Below are positions 46,970-56,236 of a stretch of DNA of 64,000 nt, in pieces. Both the position numbers and the translations under genes were made by a program. The DNA is from an uncultured Collinsella sp. (GTDB lineage: Bacteria > Actinomycetota > Coriobacteriia > Coriobacteriales > Coriobacteriaceae), in NCBI GenBank assembly GCA_902494565.1, contig CABUTN010000001.1, positions 62,001 to 126,000 on the forward strand, in the 5' to 3' direction. Each line of letters opens with the position of its first letter. Position 1 is the stretch's first letter. Below the pieces are notes generated by a model. The model was not told the origin of the DNA and ran no database searches. It worked only from the letters and a program-made list of their open reading frames with translations.

Positions 46970-48139
46970 TTACTCGGTAAAGGCGTTGCCGACGCTCTGA
47001 CCGCCAACATACGTCTCGACGAGAGTGAGCTCATGGTCGAACACGACAAAGTCGGCGTCGCGACCCGGCATGATGCTGCCGCACTTATCCTCGATGTGCG
47101 CAGAGCGAGCCGGCACCTCGGTTGCCATGCGAATGGCGATATCGGCGCTGGCGATGCCCCAGTCGACGATGTTCTTGACGCCCTGGGCAAGCGTGAGCAC
47201 CGAGCCGGCAATGCTCTTGCCGTCGGCGAGCCAGCACAGGTTGTCCTTCATGATGACGTCCATGCCACCACTGGTGTAGCTGCCCTCGGGCATGCCGCCG
47301 CAACCCAGGCAGTCGGTAATGAGCACCGTGTGCTGCCAGCCCTTGGCCTGCAGCAGCGCCTTGATGGCAGCAGGGTTAACGTGCTTGCCGTCACAGATGA
47401 TCTCGGCGTAGGTCTCGGGCGTGGACATGGCAGCGCCCACGACACCGGGCTCACGGTGATGCAGCCCGCGCTGGCCGTTATAGGTATGCGTAAAGCAGCT
47501 GGCACCGGCGTTGATGGCAGCGATGCACTCATCGTAGGTGGCGTCGGAGTGACCGATGCTGGTCACCACACCCTTGGCGTTCAGAGCAGCCGCATAAGCA
47601 GCGGCACCGTCGCGCTCGGCCGCCATGGCGCTCTTGACGATGCGACCACCCGCAGCCTCCTGCCACTGATCAAAGATCTCCTCGGAGGGATCGATAAGAT
47701 AAGCGGGGTTCTGCGCGCCCACGTGCTTCATGGTAAAGAAGGGGCCCTCCAGGTAGATGCCCTGAATGCGAGCACCGCAGAAGTCGGGGCCGCGACCCTC
47801 GTCCGCCTGAGCGATGGCGGCGCAGGCGTCCTTGATCTGTTCGACGCCATCGGTGAACGTCGTGGGCAGCCAGCTGGTGGTACCGCGACGGGCGAGCTCG
47901 GTCGAGCTGATATCGATGCCCACGGGATCATTATCGGTAGTTGAGTGGTTGTAGAAGCCATGGATGTGAGTATCGACCATACCCGGTGCGATCCACGACC
48001 CCGTGTAGTCCTTAATCTCGCAAGAGGGCTCGTCGGCCTGCCAGGCGCCAAAGACGCCATCCTCGACCATAAGATAGCCGCCCAGTTGCGGGCCTGCCGG
48101 CAAGAAGAACTTGTCAGCCTTAATTGCGTACGTGCTCAT
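46970..48139 (-). CDS. nagA: N-acetylglucosamine/N-acetylgalactosamine-6-phosphate deacetylase
   Basis: The 389-aa amidohydrolase removes acetate from GlcNAc-6-P or GalNAc-6-P. Metal and substrate motifs: MVDTHIHGF (58-60), GIYLEGPFF (Glu), TSIGHSDAT, FTHTYNGQRGLHHREPGVVG and LITDCLGCGGMPEG (catalytic Asp). The start at 48139 follows AAGGAGTGC; GTG two codons earlier is possible. It is downstream of agaS on the same strand in the cluster ending with the GH35 and mannose-type PTS genes, so GalNAc-6-phosphate is the likely substrate. It is about as similar to the copy at 56743 as a recent duplicate. Confidence 0.93.
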   Translation of the reverse strand: MSTYAIKADKFFLPAGPQLGGYLMVEDGVFGAWQADEPSCEIKDYTGSWIAPGMVDTHIHGFYNHSTTDNDPVGIDISSTELARRGTTSWLPTTFTDGVEQIKDACAAIAQADEGRGPDFCGARIQGIYLEGPFFTMKHVGAQNPAYLIDPSEEIFDQWQEAAGGRIVKSAMAAERDGAAAYAAALNAKGVVTSIGHSDATYDECIAAINAGASCFTHTYNGQRGLHHREPGVVGAAMSTPETYAEIICDGKHVNPAAIKALLQAKGWQHTVLITDCLGCGGMPEGSYTSGGMDVIMKDNLCWLADGKSIAGSVLTLAQGVKNIVDWGIASADIAIRMATEVPARSAHIEDKCGSIMPGRDADFVVFDHELTLVETYVGGQSVGNAFTE

Positions 48140-48200
48140 ATGCACTCCTTGCTTCTAAAGCAGTTGACTGTGGTGATGCTATACCCAGCTCAGGTAAAAC

Positions 48201-48238
48201 AAAAAGCGCCCGCCCGCCGTTATGAGCGGACGGGCGCC
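48201..48238 (-). terminator. terminator between agaS and nagA
   Basis: On the minus strand GGGCGCCCGTCCGC pairs imperfectly with GCGGGCGGGCGC and is followed by TTTTTG. It comes right after agaS, so nagA would need read-through or its own promoter. Confidence 0.8.
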
Positions 48239-48255
48239 CTTACAGAGGGACGCGA

Positions 48256-49422
48256 TTAAGCGGTGAAGGGGTGAATCGTCACGCCCTTGACCACGCGGTT
48301 GACCGTGCCGGTGGGGCTCGGCGTATCGGGTGTGTTGCCCACGCGCACGGAGTTGAGCAGGCTGATGGCCTGGGCAAACATCACGAACGGCAGAGCGAGG
48401 TAGCCCTCGGGAAGCGCTTCGTAGCCCTTAAAGGTGAAGGACTCACCCTCATAGACGGTGGCACCTTCCTGCTGAACGGCGATGGTGTGCTGAGCGATCT
48501 CGTCGCCACCGATCTCGTTGAGGATGTCGATGTCGTACTGACGGGTGTAGGCGTCGTTGTTGACGAACACGAAGACGAGCGTCTTATCGTCGACGAAGGA
48601 CTTAGGTCCATGACGATAGCCCATGGAGGTGTCGTAGGAAGTAGCGACCAGACCGTGAGCCAGCTCGAGGATCTTGAGCTGGCTCTCCTGGGCAAGGCCA
48701 CCGAAGGAGCCAGAACCCAAGTAGGTCACGCGGTTGAAGTCGCCAGCCAGGTAATCGGCGATCTCGGGCTCACGGGAGATGACCTCCTCGCCCATCTTGG
48801 CGATGGTCTCGACCCACTCGGCCTTCTGCTCGTCAGAGGCAGTGTCGAAAATAAGGGTGGAGAGCAGGGTCATGCAGGAATAAGAACCGGTCATGGCGAA
48901 GCCCTTGTCGTTGGCGCGCGGAATGAGCAGCGTCAGCGCGTTGGGATCATCGGCAGACTCGACAGCGAGCTTGCCCTCGGGAGCGCAGGTGATGTTGAGG
49001 AACTTGACGTTGTGGACGAGCTCCTTGGCAACGGCAACGGCGGCAAGGCTCTCGGGGCTGTTGCCAGAGCGGGCAAAGGAAACCACGAGCGTGGGATCCT
49101 CGGCGCGCAGAAAGTCGCGCGGGGCGCTCACGATGTCGGTCGTGGCGATGGGCTTAAAGTCGTAGAGATCAGTGTTGCCAGCGTGACGCAGGTACGGGGC
49201 GCAGGTATCGCCAACGTAGTCGGACGTACCGGCACCGGTGAAGACAACGGACAGACGACCCTCGTCCATGGCGCGAGCCTCGGCCAGGAAGGCCTCGATG
49301 GCCTCCTTGTTCTCGCGATAGATGTTGAGCGTATCACGCCAAAGCTCGGGCTGCTGAGCAATCTCGGCCGTGGTGATCTGGGCGCCGAGCTCGGTGAGCT
49401 CCTCGACACTCTTCTCGAACAT
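48256..49422 (-). CDS. agaS: AgaS-family SIS-domain sugar isomerase/deaminase
   Basis: The 388-aa protein has two SIS (sugar isomerase) domains: LSVVFTGAGTSDYVGDTCAP and VVSFARSGNSPESLAAVAVA in the first, VTYLGSGSFGGLAQESQLKI and SYDTSMGYRHGPKSFVDDKT in the second. AgaS proteins deaminate galactosamine-6-phosphate to tagatose-6-phosphate; the lacC paralogue close by could use that product. It is encoded between the GntR gene and nagA. Ribosome binding sequence AAAGAGGTATT precedes the start at 49422. Confidence 0.92.
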   Translation of the reverse strand: MFEKSVEELTELGAQITTAEIAQQPELWRDTLNIYRENKEAIEAFLAEARAMDEGRLSVVFTGAGTSDYVGDTCAPYLRHAGNTDLYDFKPIATTDIVSAPRDFLRAEDPTLVVSFARSGNSPESLAAVAVAKELVHNVKFLNITCAPEGKLAVESADDPNALTLLIPRANDKGFAMTGSYSCMTLLSTLIFDTASDEQKAEWVETIAKMGEEVISREPEIADYLAGDFNRVTYLGSGSFGGLAQESQLKILELAHGLVATSYDTSMGYRHGPKSFVDDKTLVFVFVNNDAYTRQYDIDILNEIGGDEIAQHTIAVQQEGATVYEGESFTFKGYEALPEGYLALPFVMFAQAISLLNSVRVGNTPDTPSPTGTVNRVVKGVTIHPFTA

Positions 49423-49533
49423 TTCTAATACCTCTTTCTTTACTAAATTGTCTGATATATAAAGACTTAATCTGAAAAGTTAAATCGGGTAGTAGTCATA
49501 GGCTGTTTTTCTTTCGTTAACACTCGTATCCGA

Positions 49534-50268
49534 TTACAGAGTATCTCGATAATGAGAAATCCTGTACTTAAACTTGTCCGCACGAGCCACCGAAAGCGTA
49601 AACTCGACAACATCATTTTGGGTGTTGTGAGTAGTTCGGACTATGTCCAGAACTGGCGCACCCTCACCAATACCTAGAAGCCGAGCGTCACATGGACGTG
49701 CTATACCCGCAGAGAACTCCTCATCCGCTACTCGAATTTTCTGCTGATAATCCTGCTCAATGACATCGTAAAGGGGCTTCTGTTCGAGTAGAGGACGCTT
49801 GAGTGAAATAAAGAGCCTTGCTGGAAGATAGCTACGCTCAACCATCATAGGAATACCATCTGCCATTCGTAAACGTTTGAGCTTTAATACCTTTTCACCC
49901 AAATGAATCCCCATTTGCATCGAGAGCGTTTTATCTGCTTCCATTTCACAGAACTCTAAGATGGTTGTTTCTGGCAGCCGGCCCATCGCTTTCATCTGTT
50001 CAGTAAAACTGTACGATTGGGTAAGATTTGTTGCTTGAGCTAGTCGATCGGCAACAAACGTACCGCGACCTTGTTTTCGCACAATCCGACCAAGATACTC
50101 AAGTTCCTGAATTGCAAGCCGGACAGTCGACCGCGAAAGCCCGAAACGTTCGGCAAGCTCACGTTCGGACGGAATCAAATCACCTGGCTGATATTCATGA
50201 TCAATTTTTTCGATCAGAATATCTACGAGCTGGTCATATAGCGGTTGTCTGTGCCTTGTGCACGTCAT
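49534..50268 (-). CDS. GntR-family regulator with UTRA domain (gnb-type cluster)
   Basis: The protein has 244 aa: winged helix RQPLYDQLVDILIEKIDHEY, LIPSERELAERFGLSRSTVR and GRGTFVAD, then a UTRA effector domain (KRLRMADGIPMMVERSYLPA, LDIVRTTHNTQNDVVEFTLS). It resembles NagR/DasR-type regulators that respond to amino-sugar phosphates. The start at 50268 follows GGAGAATATC. It lies between the PTS genes and agaS-nagA in one co-directional run and probably controls them. Closely related to the GntR at 58056. Confidence 0.92.
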   Translation of the reverse strand: MTCTRHRQPLYDQLVDILIEKIDHEYQPGDLIPSERELAERFGLSRSTVRLAIQELEYLGRIVRKQGRGTFVADRLAQATNLTQSYSFTEQMKAMGRLPETTILEFCEMEADKTLSMQMGIHLGEKVLKLKRLRMADGIPMMVERSYLPARLFISLKRPLLEQKPLYDVIEQDYQQKIRVADEEFSAGIARPCDARLLGIGEGAPVLDIVRTTHNTQNDVVEFTLSVARADKFKYRISHYRDTL

Positions 50269-50355
50269 GATATTCTCCACGTAATGAGCAATTGACCAAT
50301 ACTTCAGCCTTCAGGTAACGCACCAACATGTCCAATAAATGGGCTAATAGCGACA

Positions 50356-50784
50356 CTACATCTCATCGTCTTCATCAATGTCAGCACTCTCGAGTTTCTT
50401 GAGATCGACTCCCTCCCGACCAACGACCCGTGCGCGTTCGGCAAGTTCATCAAGCGTTGGGTCTCCAAACGCACGCGTCATAACGAGCTCCACCAACATA
50501 GGTAGATTTGTTCCGGTGACAACGGTCACGTTATCGAGCTCAGTCGTCATTGGGATAGCTTGATTGAACGGAGTACCGCCAAGCAAATCAACAAACACCA
50601 ATACGCCATCACAAACTTGACGCATCTTGGCAATGCAGGTTCGCAAATCATCACCAAAAGTAACCGCCTCCGAGCCCGCAAAAGGAACTACCTCAAAATT
50701 AGGCTGTTCGCCGGCGACCATATCCACAGCGCTTTTCAAACCAGGTGCAAACTGACCGTGACCAGTTAGTACAAATCCAATCAT
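50356..50784 (-). CDS. PTS mannose/fructose/sorbose-family EIIA component
   Basis: The 142-aa protein has the family phosphorylation site in MIGFVLTGHGQFAPGLKSAV (His9), then VLVFVDLLGGTPFNQAIPMT and VVTGTNLPMLVELVM. It passes phosphate from HPr to the EIIB encoded at 53488. It belongs to the same PTS as the EIID, EIIC and EIIB genes upstream; an unknown gene lies between it and EIID. TAGAAAGGTAGAT precedes the start. The acidic tail (SADIDEDDEM) is unusual but not disabling. Confidence 0.93.
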   Translation of the reverse strand: MIGFVLTGHGQFAPGLKSAVDMVAGEQPNFEVVPFAGSEAVTFGDDLRTCIAKMRQVCDGVLVFVDLLGGTPFNQAIPMTTELDNVTVVTGTNLPMLVELVMTRAFGDPTLDELAERARVVGREGVDLKKLESADIDEDDEM

Positions 50785-50865
50785 TCTATCTACCTTTCTA
50801 CCGTTCGCTTTCTCTAGCCATAGAACCCCTCAAAAGGGCTCTTACGACCACTGCATCATTAAAGT

Positions 50866-51489
50866 TTAGTGAGTATTTTGTTTTATCGTGGGAGGTCTGT
50901 GAGCGTCTCTAAGCTGCTTTTCCAGGTTGCGATATCTACGTGCTTCGCCCTTGTTCCCGCTGCTCTCATATTGATATGAAAGCAGCAGATAGAGCTTTCC
51001 GCGTAACCCAAGGTCGTTCGTATCCAGCATAGCTTCCATCTCATCGATCTTATCATGCCGACGGCAAAAGACTATGTCGTAGGTTAATTGACTGTCCGCC
51101 AAAATGCCCTTCGACACGATGGGGCGCATCTCTTCCAACATGGACGCCGCCCGCTTGCGGTCACCCGTCTTGATATAGAAATTAAAGGCGCGAACCGCAA
51201 GCTGTCGACGTTGTTTGTCGCTGCACGGCATCTCCAGCAAGTGGTCAAGCATTCGATCTGCATATGCGTCCATATCAGCAGCTTCATAGATCGTGAAACG
51301 CAGGTAATACTGCTTATACGTAGACATTACTATGCGCGCAAGTTTGCGATCGAGCAGGTCTATGCAATCTTGGTATAAGCCCAAGTTAAACAATACCTGC
51401 AATTTCATATCGAAGTATTTTTTCGCTCCTTCGGTCACAGCGAAATAAGCCACGACAACACAAATGAACAGGACGATCCAAAATGGCAT
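50866..51489 (-). CDS. membrane-anchored helical-repeat protein of unknown function in the PTS operon
   Basis: The 207-aa protein has one N-terminal membrane segment (MPFWIVLFICVVVAYFAV) and then a helical region that reads like TPR or TPR-related pairs (VLFNLGLYQDCIDLLDRKLA, RAFNFYIKTGDRKRAASMLE, LYLLLSYQYESSGNKGEARR). I recognise no named family. It is wedged between the EIID and EIIA genes, co-directional, with a terminator-like hairpin before it. The position suggests a role with the transporter, for example holding or sensing it, but that is inference. Confidence 0.8.
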   Translation of the reverse strand: MPFWIVLFICVVVAYFAVTEGAKKYFDMKLQVLFNLGLYQDCIDLLDRKLARIVMSTYKQYYLRFTIYEAADMDAYADRMLDHLLEMPCSDKQRRQLAVRAFNFYIKTGDRKRAASMLEEMRPIVSKGILADSQLTYDIVFCRRHDKIDEMEAMLDTNDLGLRGKLYLLLSYQYESSGNKGEARRYRNLEKQLRDAHRPPTIKQNTH

Positions 51490-51584
51490 TGCACTATATT
51501 CCCTTCAAGGCAGCCTTAAGGAATTAATCGAATACGATGACTGCATAACCGCCTATGAACAGCGGTGTCCGACAAAACAAAAGA

Positions 51585-51635
51585 GGCGCACACTCCAGGG
51601 GATATGGCGATAAAGTCGCCTTGGAGGTGTGCGCC
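51585..51635 (-). terminator. terminator/attenuator inside the PTS operon
   Basis: On the minus strand GGCGCACACCTCCA pairs with TGGAGTGTGCGCC and is followed by TCTTTTGTTTTG. It lies after the EIID gene and before the helical-repeat protein, so it may uncouple the downstream genes. Confidence 0.85.
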
Positions 51636-51677
51636 ACGTCTCAATTGAGGCTCAAATGCCGTGACAATATGGGGTAT

Positions 51678-52517
51678 TTAGCCCTTGCAAATGATACCAA
51701 ATGCACCCAAGGCAATGGACAGAACCAAGACGATAAAGATGGCCTTCGTCGAGGTCATGCCCTTCTTACCAAGGAGCCAGTATACGAAGCCGACGAGTGC
51801 GGCAGGAACCAGCTTGGGGCAAATCATATTGCAGATGTTCTGCAAGTCAACGGTAACGCCGCCGATAACAGGCTTCGCTGCAATAACGATGCCGACGTTG
51901 GTTGCGACCAGGGCACCGACCATAAAGACACCCATTACGGAGGCCGCGTCAGTCAGCGCGTTCAGGCGGTCGCTCATGGTGGTGACGAGCTTCATGCCCT
52001 GCTCGTAGGCCATGTGGGTCTGCTTGCAGCGGAACCAGTCAACAAGGATGTTGACGGCGACCCAGATGAAGATACCCAAGGGGTTGCCGTTCATGGCCAT
52101 ATTGGCAGCCAGGGCGCCGAAAATGGTCGGAAGCAGCGAACCGAAGATGGAATCGCCGATGGAAGCCAACGGTCCCATGAGACCAGTCTTGAGACCGGCA
52201 ACAGCCTCGAGGCCCTCAATGCCCTCCTCTTCCTCGATCGCCAAATCGATACCGGTGATGATCGTGTTGAGGAAGTTTGAGGTGTTGAAGAACGGTGCGC
52301 ACTGGGCGCGGCAGGCTTCCTTTAGCTCCGGCGTGCCGTCACCGTACAGCTTGCGCAGCGTGGGCAGGATAATCCAGAGATAACCAGAGTGTTGCATGCG
52401 CTCGTAGTTCCAACCATCCTGGAAACCAAGCAGGTTACGACGGTTGATCTGCGCAAGGTCGTCCTTGGTAATCTTGTAGCCAGTGGTGCCATTGGCGAGT
52501 TTCTCATTAGAGCTCAT
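51678..52517 (-). CDS. PTS mannose-family EIID component
   Basis: The 279-aa protein begins MSSNEKLANGTTGYKITKDD and has EIID marks LLGFQDGWNYERMQHSGYLW, GIDLAIEEEEGIEGLEAVAG, LKTGLMGPLASIGDSIFGSL and a C-terminal hydrophobic hairpin (LVPAALVGFVYWLLGKKG). With EIIC it forms the membrane channel. The start at 52517 overlaps the EIIC stop by 11 bp, so they are coupled. The longer in-frame reading upstream belongs to another frame of EIIC. Confidence 0.93.
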   Translation of the reverse strand: MSSNEKLANGTTGYKITKDDLAQINRRNLLGFQDGWNYERMQHSGYLWIILPTLRKLYGDGTPELKEACRAQCAPFFNTSNFLNTIITGIDLAIEEEEGIEGLEAVAGLKTGLMGPLASIGDSIFGSLLPTIFGALAANMAMNGNPLGIFIWVAVNILVDWFRCKQTHMAYEQGMKLVTTMSDRLNALTDAASVMGVFMVGALVATNVGIVIAAKPVIGGVTVDLQNICNMICPKLVPAALVGFVYWLLGKKGMTSTKAIFIVLVLSIALGAFGIICKG

Positions 52518-53394
52518 CGTCGTCGTCTCCCTCCGCAGCGCCAGCAGCAGCGACGGGACGCTGGTTGTTCTTGTAGTACAGCAAAGACAGAGCAAAGCCA
52601 ATAATAGCGATCGCCAGCATCGACATGTTATTGAACATACCGACCATATCAACGGCACCCTTACCAAGCGCGCCGTTCACAGCGACGATGTTGGTGTTGA
52701 GGTTCATGATGCTCGTGAAGGCCGTGCCAAACAGGGCGGCGACTACAAAGCCGAGCAGCAGGTAGGCGACGTGCTTTTTGACCGGCAGGTAACGGAGCAG
52801 GATGGCGAAGCCAACGGCGGGCAAGGCACCGCCGGCAACAGACAGACCGTCACCCAGCCACTTCCAGTCGCCGTTAAGGGCGGTGGTGATGCCCTCGACC
52901 AAGCCCTGGCCAAATGCGAGAGCCAGGAAGACCGGAATCATGCGGGACAACATCCAGGAAACGGCACCGAGCAAGTAGTGCACGTTGTAGGCGCCCCAGT
53001 TCATCTTCTCGATATCGGCATCGCACGCATGACCGAAGAACGTGTTGGCGAAACGGCCGGCGATATCGGTGTAAACGAGAATGGCAGCGACAGGTACGCC
53101 GATGGCGGCAAGAGCCGTCTCGGGATTCATGCCCGCACCCACCGCAAAGGCAGTGGCGACCAGAGTGCCGGAGTTGGCATCGATACGAGAGGCGCCGCCA
53201 AAGGTACCAACGCCCAGGACGGTGAGCTGCATGCTGCCGCCGATAAACAGGCCAGTCTGCAGGTCACCCATAATCAAACCGGTAATCATACCGGAGAAGA
53301 CGGCTGAGCCGGCACAGGTGTACCAGTTCAGCTCATCCAAAATCTGATAACCCGCATACAGGGTTAACAGAAGAATCTGCCACCAAGCAATCAT
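52507..53394 (-). CDS. PTS mannose/sorbose-family EIIC component
   Basis: The 295-aa membrane protein begins MIAWWQILLLTLYAGYQILD and contains GSAVFSGMITGLIMGDLQTG, GVGTFGGASRIDANSG and LPAVGFAILLRYLPVKKHVA, as in sorbose/mannose-family EIIC. The tail EGDDDDEL is acidic and overlaps EIID. It shares the operon with EIIB, GH35 and EIID. The start follows TAAGGAGTTT. Confidence 0.94.
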   Translation of the reverse strand: MIAWWQILLLTLYAGYQILDELNWYTCAGSAVFSGMITGLIMGDLQTGLFIGGSMQLTVLGVGTFGGASRIDANSGTLVATAFAVGAGMNPETALAAIGVPVAAILVYTDIAGRFANTFFGHACDADIEKMNWGAYNVHYLLGAVSWMLSRMIPVFLALAFGQGLVEGITTALNGDWKWLGDGLSVAGGALPAVGFAILLRYLPVKKHVAYLLLGFVVAALFGTAFTSIMNLNTNIVAVNGALGKGAVDMVGMFNNMSMLAIAIIGFALSLLYYKNNQRPVAAAGAAEGDDDDEL

Positions 53395-53487
53395 GGTAAA
53401 CTCCTTATTTAAGGTGTAACAGTTTCTACAATACCAATACGCTTATATAAACCGTGCATCCCCCTTCACGGCCTAGCGTTAATTCGA

Positions 53488-53952
53488 CTAGAGCGTGAGA
53501 GCCTCTGGGTTATCCTGCGGCGTCAGCTGAATGACAATAGGAAGATTATCGGCCTTGAGTTTGGCAAATGCGTCAAGGTCCCCCTGGTCGCAACTAATGT
53601 TGCGATTCAGCTTCTTGACCGGCTCCATTGTCGTCATATTACCGACGATGAGCTGCTCAAGCTTAACACCTTGTTCCAAAAGTCGAACGTAGACCTCAGG
53701 CTTTTTCGCAACAATGAAGAGACGTTGCGCATCATATTTGCCAGCAGTGATGTTGGCAGCGGCCTTGTCGACAGGAAGCACGGACAACTTCACAGTTGCC
53801 GGGCAAGCCATGCGAAGAACCTGCTTTTGGGTAGCATCTTGCGATACCTCGTCGTCAACTACCATGAAGCGGCTTACCTGACGGGCGTTAGACCAGAGGT
53901 TTGCCACCTGTCCGTGAATCAAGCGAAAGTCGATTCGTGCGCCTACAATCAT
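53488..53952 (-). CDS. PTS mannose/sorbose-family EIIB component
   Basis: The 154-aa protein begins MIVGARIDFRLIHGQVANLW, with the phosphorylated His13 in the canonical RLIHGQ, unlike the orphan EIIB at 43158. Further marks are FMVVDDEVSQDATQKQVLRM and LIVGNMTTMEPVKKLNRNIS. It starts two bases after the GH35 stop codon, with AGGAGTTGAGTA across that junction, so it is translationally coupled to the glycosidase. Confidence 0.94.
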   Translation of the reverse strand: MIVGARIDFRLIHGQVANLWSNARQVSRFMVVDDEVSQDATQKQVLRMACPATVKLSVLPVDKAAANITAGKYDAQRLFIVAKKPEVYVRLLEQGVKLEQLIVGNMTTMEPVKKLNRNISCDQGDLDAFAKLKADNLPIVIQLTPQDNPEALTL

Positions 53953-53954
53953 TT

Positions 53955-55751
53955 CTACTCAACTCCTTCTTGTTCAAGTGTACGGATAACGGGCTCAGAG
54001 CGAAGGGAGATTTTCGCATCATACACGCCCTCTGTTTCGAACATAACGAGTTCATTGGTACCAGGGTGTAATAAACCGTGCGGAACATAGAGCGTCATGA
54101 TGGGACCCTTATCCCAAAAACGTCCGACATTCGTTCCGTTTACGAATGCCACACCCTTTCCAAAACCCGTAGTGTCGATAAAGGTATCAGCCGGCTCAGA
54201 TATATCAAACTTTGCGCGATAAAAGGAAGGTTGCCCCTCTACCCAGCCGGCGGAATAATCAAGATTATCGATGTTATCGAGTGGCAGACAACGCATCTCC
54301 CAACCGGTAACAAAGTGAAGATCAACGCAAACTCCTGTCCTAATGCCCTTATGCTGCGTATCAGCGAGCAATTTGTGACCATAATTGACGCGACCCATAT
54401 CCTCGGTCAGAACATCCAGGCGGTTGTGTTCACAGGGAAGAACGCAGTGAATATCTTCCCCGATGTGCTCCTGATACTGCGTCGCCACCTTGTCACCGTT
54501 CACAAACACCTGAGCGCGGTCGCGGGCGTCAATAACCCGAATACGCTCTTCATCTGCACGGTCACGCTCGACAGTCGTGGTATATAACGTATATCCATAC
54601 GACTGACCCATCTCTTCCATGGGCATAGGATATTGGGCTTCAATCGGCTCCGAAAGAATATCGAGCACATTAAAGAGACTTACGCGCTCACTCACCGAAA
54701 TATCGGGCATGGAAAACGCCTTTTTTGTTAACGGCTTGCTTTGCGCGATATCGGGATACAGCTCGTGAACTGTCCTTTGAATTGCGAAGTATTTCTCGGT
54801 CGGGTTGCCCTGTTCGTCCAATGGAGCATCGTAGTCATATGATGTCACCTGGTGCAGGTCATGCGTATGGCGTGCAGAACATCCGTTCATAAATCCAAAG
54901 TTGGTGCCTCCATGAAACATGTAGAGGTTTAAAGATCCTCCAAGCTCGAGCACCTCGCGAACGCAAGAGGCAAGATCTTCGGGATCGCGTCTGATGACGT
55001 TCTCCCCATAGCGATTGAACCAGCCGTCCCACAACTCCATGCACATAAGAGGCCATTGTTTTCCATGCTCCTTGTGAAAAGCAGAAAGAGCCTCAAAGTT
55101 CTCCTTTGCATGAGAACCAAAGTTGCCGGTGCACAACACATCATCGTCAATGAGCGTACCGGCACGAAGGCACCCACGCCACGGGCCATCGGAAGTACAA
55201 AGGGGCACGGAAACCCCACGCTCGACCATAAGGCGACGAATCGCGCGAAGATAGTCCTTATCCTCGCAATATGATCCATACTCGTTTTCAACCTGCATCA
55301 TGATGATATTTCCGCCCTTGTCAATCTGACGCGAGACGAGTATCGGCATGAGATGGTCGTAGTACTGCGCAACGTGAGCAAGAAATTTGGGGTCGCTGCT
55401 ACGCGGCCTCATATCATGTTCGCGCAGCAGCCATGCTGGCATGCCGCCAAATTCCCATTCTGCACAAATAAACGGAGAGGGCCGAACAATTGCATACAGA
55501 CCGAGCGATGCTGCCTCATCAAGAAATGCCGCCAAATCGATTGAGCCAGAAAAATCGAAGACGCCAGGCTTTGGCTCATGAAGATTCCACGGTACATACG
55601 TTTCGACCGTATTAAACCCAAGAGCCTTAAGGTTATAGAGCGAGTGGTGCCAGTCGCTCGGATGAACACGCATATAGTGAATCGCCCCCGACAAGATGGT
55701 GAACGGCTCATCATCAAGTAGGAATTGATTGGTGATCTTAAACGAATGCAT
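53955..55751 (-). CDS. GH35 beta-galactosidase, GnbG/BgaC type
   Basis: The 598-aa enzyme is a GH35 TIM barrel with C-terminal beta domains. It begins FKITNQFLLDDEPFTILSGA and HYMRVHPSDWHHSL. The acid/base Glu157 is in VENEYGSY, the nucleophile Glu239 in CMELWDGWFN, and NLYMFHGGTNFGFMNGCS is typical. No signal peptide is seen, so it acts in the cytoplasm. Its coupling to a mannose-type PTS matches GnbG of Lactobacillus casei, a phospho-beta-galactosidase for galacto-N-biose, and BgaC of pneumococci, specific for Gal-beta-1,3. A substrate of Gal-GalNAc or lacto-N-biose, phosphorylated or not, is likely. The start lies in an otherwise gene-free promoter region with a TCCGTAAACGGT site at 55866-55877. 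Confidence 0.92.
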   Translation of the reverse strand: MHSFKITNQFLLDDEPFTILSGAIHYMRVHPSDWHHSLYNLKALGFNTVETYVPWNLHEPKPGVFDFSGSIDLAAFLDEAASLGLYAIVRPSPFICAEWEFGGMPAWLLREHDMRPRSSDPKFLAHVAQYYDHLMPILVSRQIDKGGNIIMMQVENEYGSYCEDKDYLRAIRRLMVERGVSVPLCTSDGPWRGCLRAGTLIDDDVLCTGNFGSHAKENFEALSAFHKEHGKQWPLMCMELWDGWFNRYGENVIRRDPEDLASCVREVLELGGSLNLYMFHGGTNFGFMNGCSARHTHDLHQVTSYDYDAPLDEQGNPTEKYFAIQRTVHELYPDIAQSKPLTKKAFSMPDISVSERVSLFNVLDILSEPIEAQYPMPMEEMGQSYGYTLYTTTVERDRADEERIRVIDARDRAQVFVNGDKVATQYQEHIGEDIHCVLPCEHNRLDVLTEDMGRVNYGHKLLADTQHKGIRTGVCVDLHFVTGWEMRCLPLDNIDNLDYSAGWVEGQPSFYRAKFDISEPADTFIDTTGFGKGVAFVNGTNVGRFWDKGPIMTLYVPHGLLHPGTNELVMFETEGVYDAKISLRSEPVIRTLEQEGVE

Positions 55752-56130
55752 GCTACTCCCGATCTTCGTGCTCTACGACGCGGATGCCGGTTCCTCGGCC
55801 CTCGGCTAAACGCCTTGCCTATTATGGACGCATTAACGCAATTATGTAGACAGAATCTGAAGTGGTCCGTAAACGGTAGCGAAATGGCGATGAACGGCTT
55901 TAATGAACAAAATATAAACCCGCTGGTAAATTACTTTTTAACTATAGATTTCTAACGATTCTATATTTGAAAGGTGGTATGTACCAGCTATCCACTATTT
56001 CATACTAGTTACATTATGTTTCAATCGCATTTCTTCAAATGCTTATCTACTTTGTTGTTGCCGATTTGAGTGCGCGTGCGCCAACCCACGCATCGTCACG
56101 GTTTCAGTTCCCCTATTCATAAACATAAAA
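55752..56130. promoter_or_regulatory. GH35-PTS operon control region
   Basis: This gene-free, AT-rich region upstream of GH35 holds TCCGTAAACGGT (55866-55877), an ACCGT-N2-ACGGT-type site 115 bp from the start codon, and a second half-site GATGAACGGC about 10 bp later. The left part from about 56071 is the repeat region that also occurs near 43918. No strong GntR operator was picked here. Confidence 0.5.
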
Positions 56131-56205
56131 CCCCGCCAAACGTGATTCCCCTAGGGGAAACACGCTTGGCGGGGTCGTAGCGTGATTTCCCTAGGGGAAT
56201 CACGC
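56131..56205 (-). terminator. paired hairpins after yhcH
   Basis: Hairpin one (56131-56174) pairs CCCCGCCAA/TTGGCGGGG and CGTGATTCCCC/GGGGAAACACG; hairpin two (56180-56205) is GCGTGATTTCCC-TA-GGGGAATCACGC. On the minus strand the first is followed by TTTTATG, a rho-independent terminator for yhcH. A second copy lies at 43978-44052. Confidence 0.8.
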
Positions 56206-56236
56206 CATCAGGCGAACAACTCAGCCGAGCAGTTCG

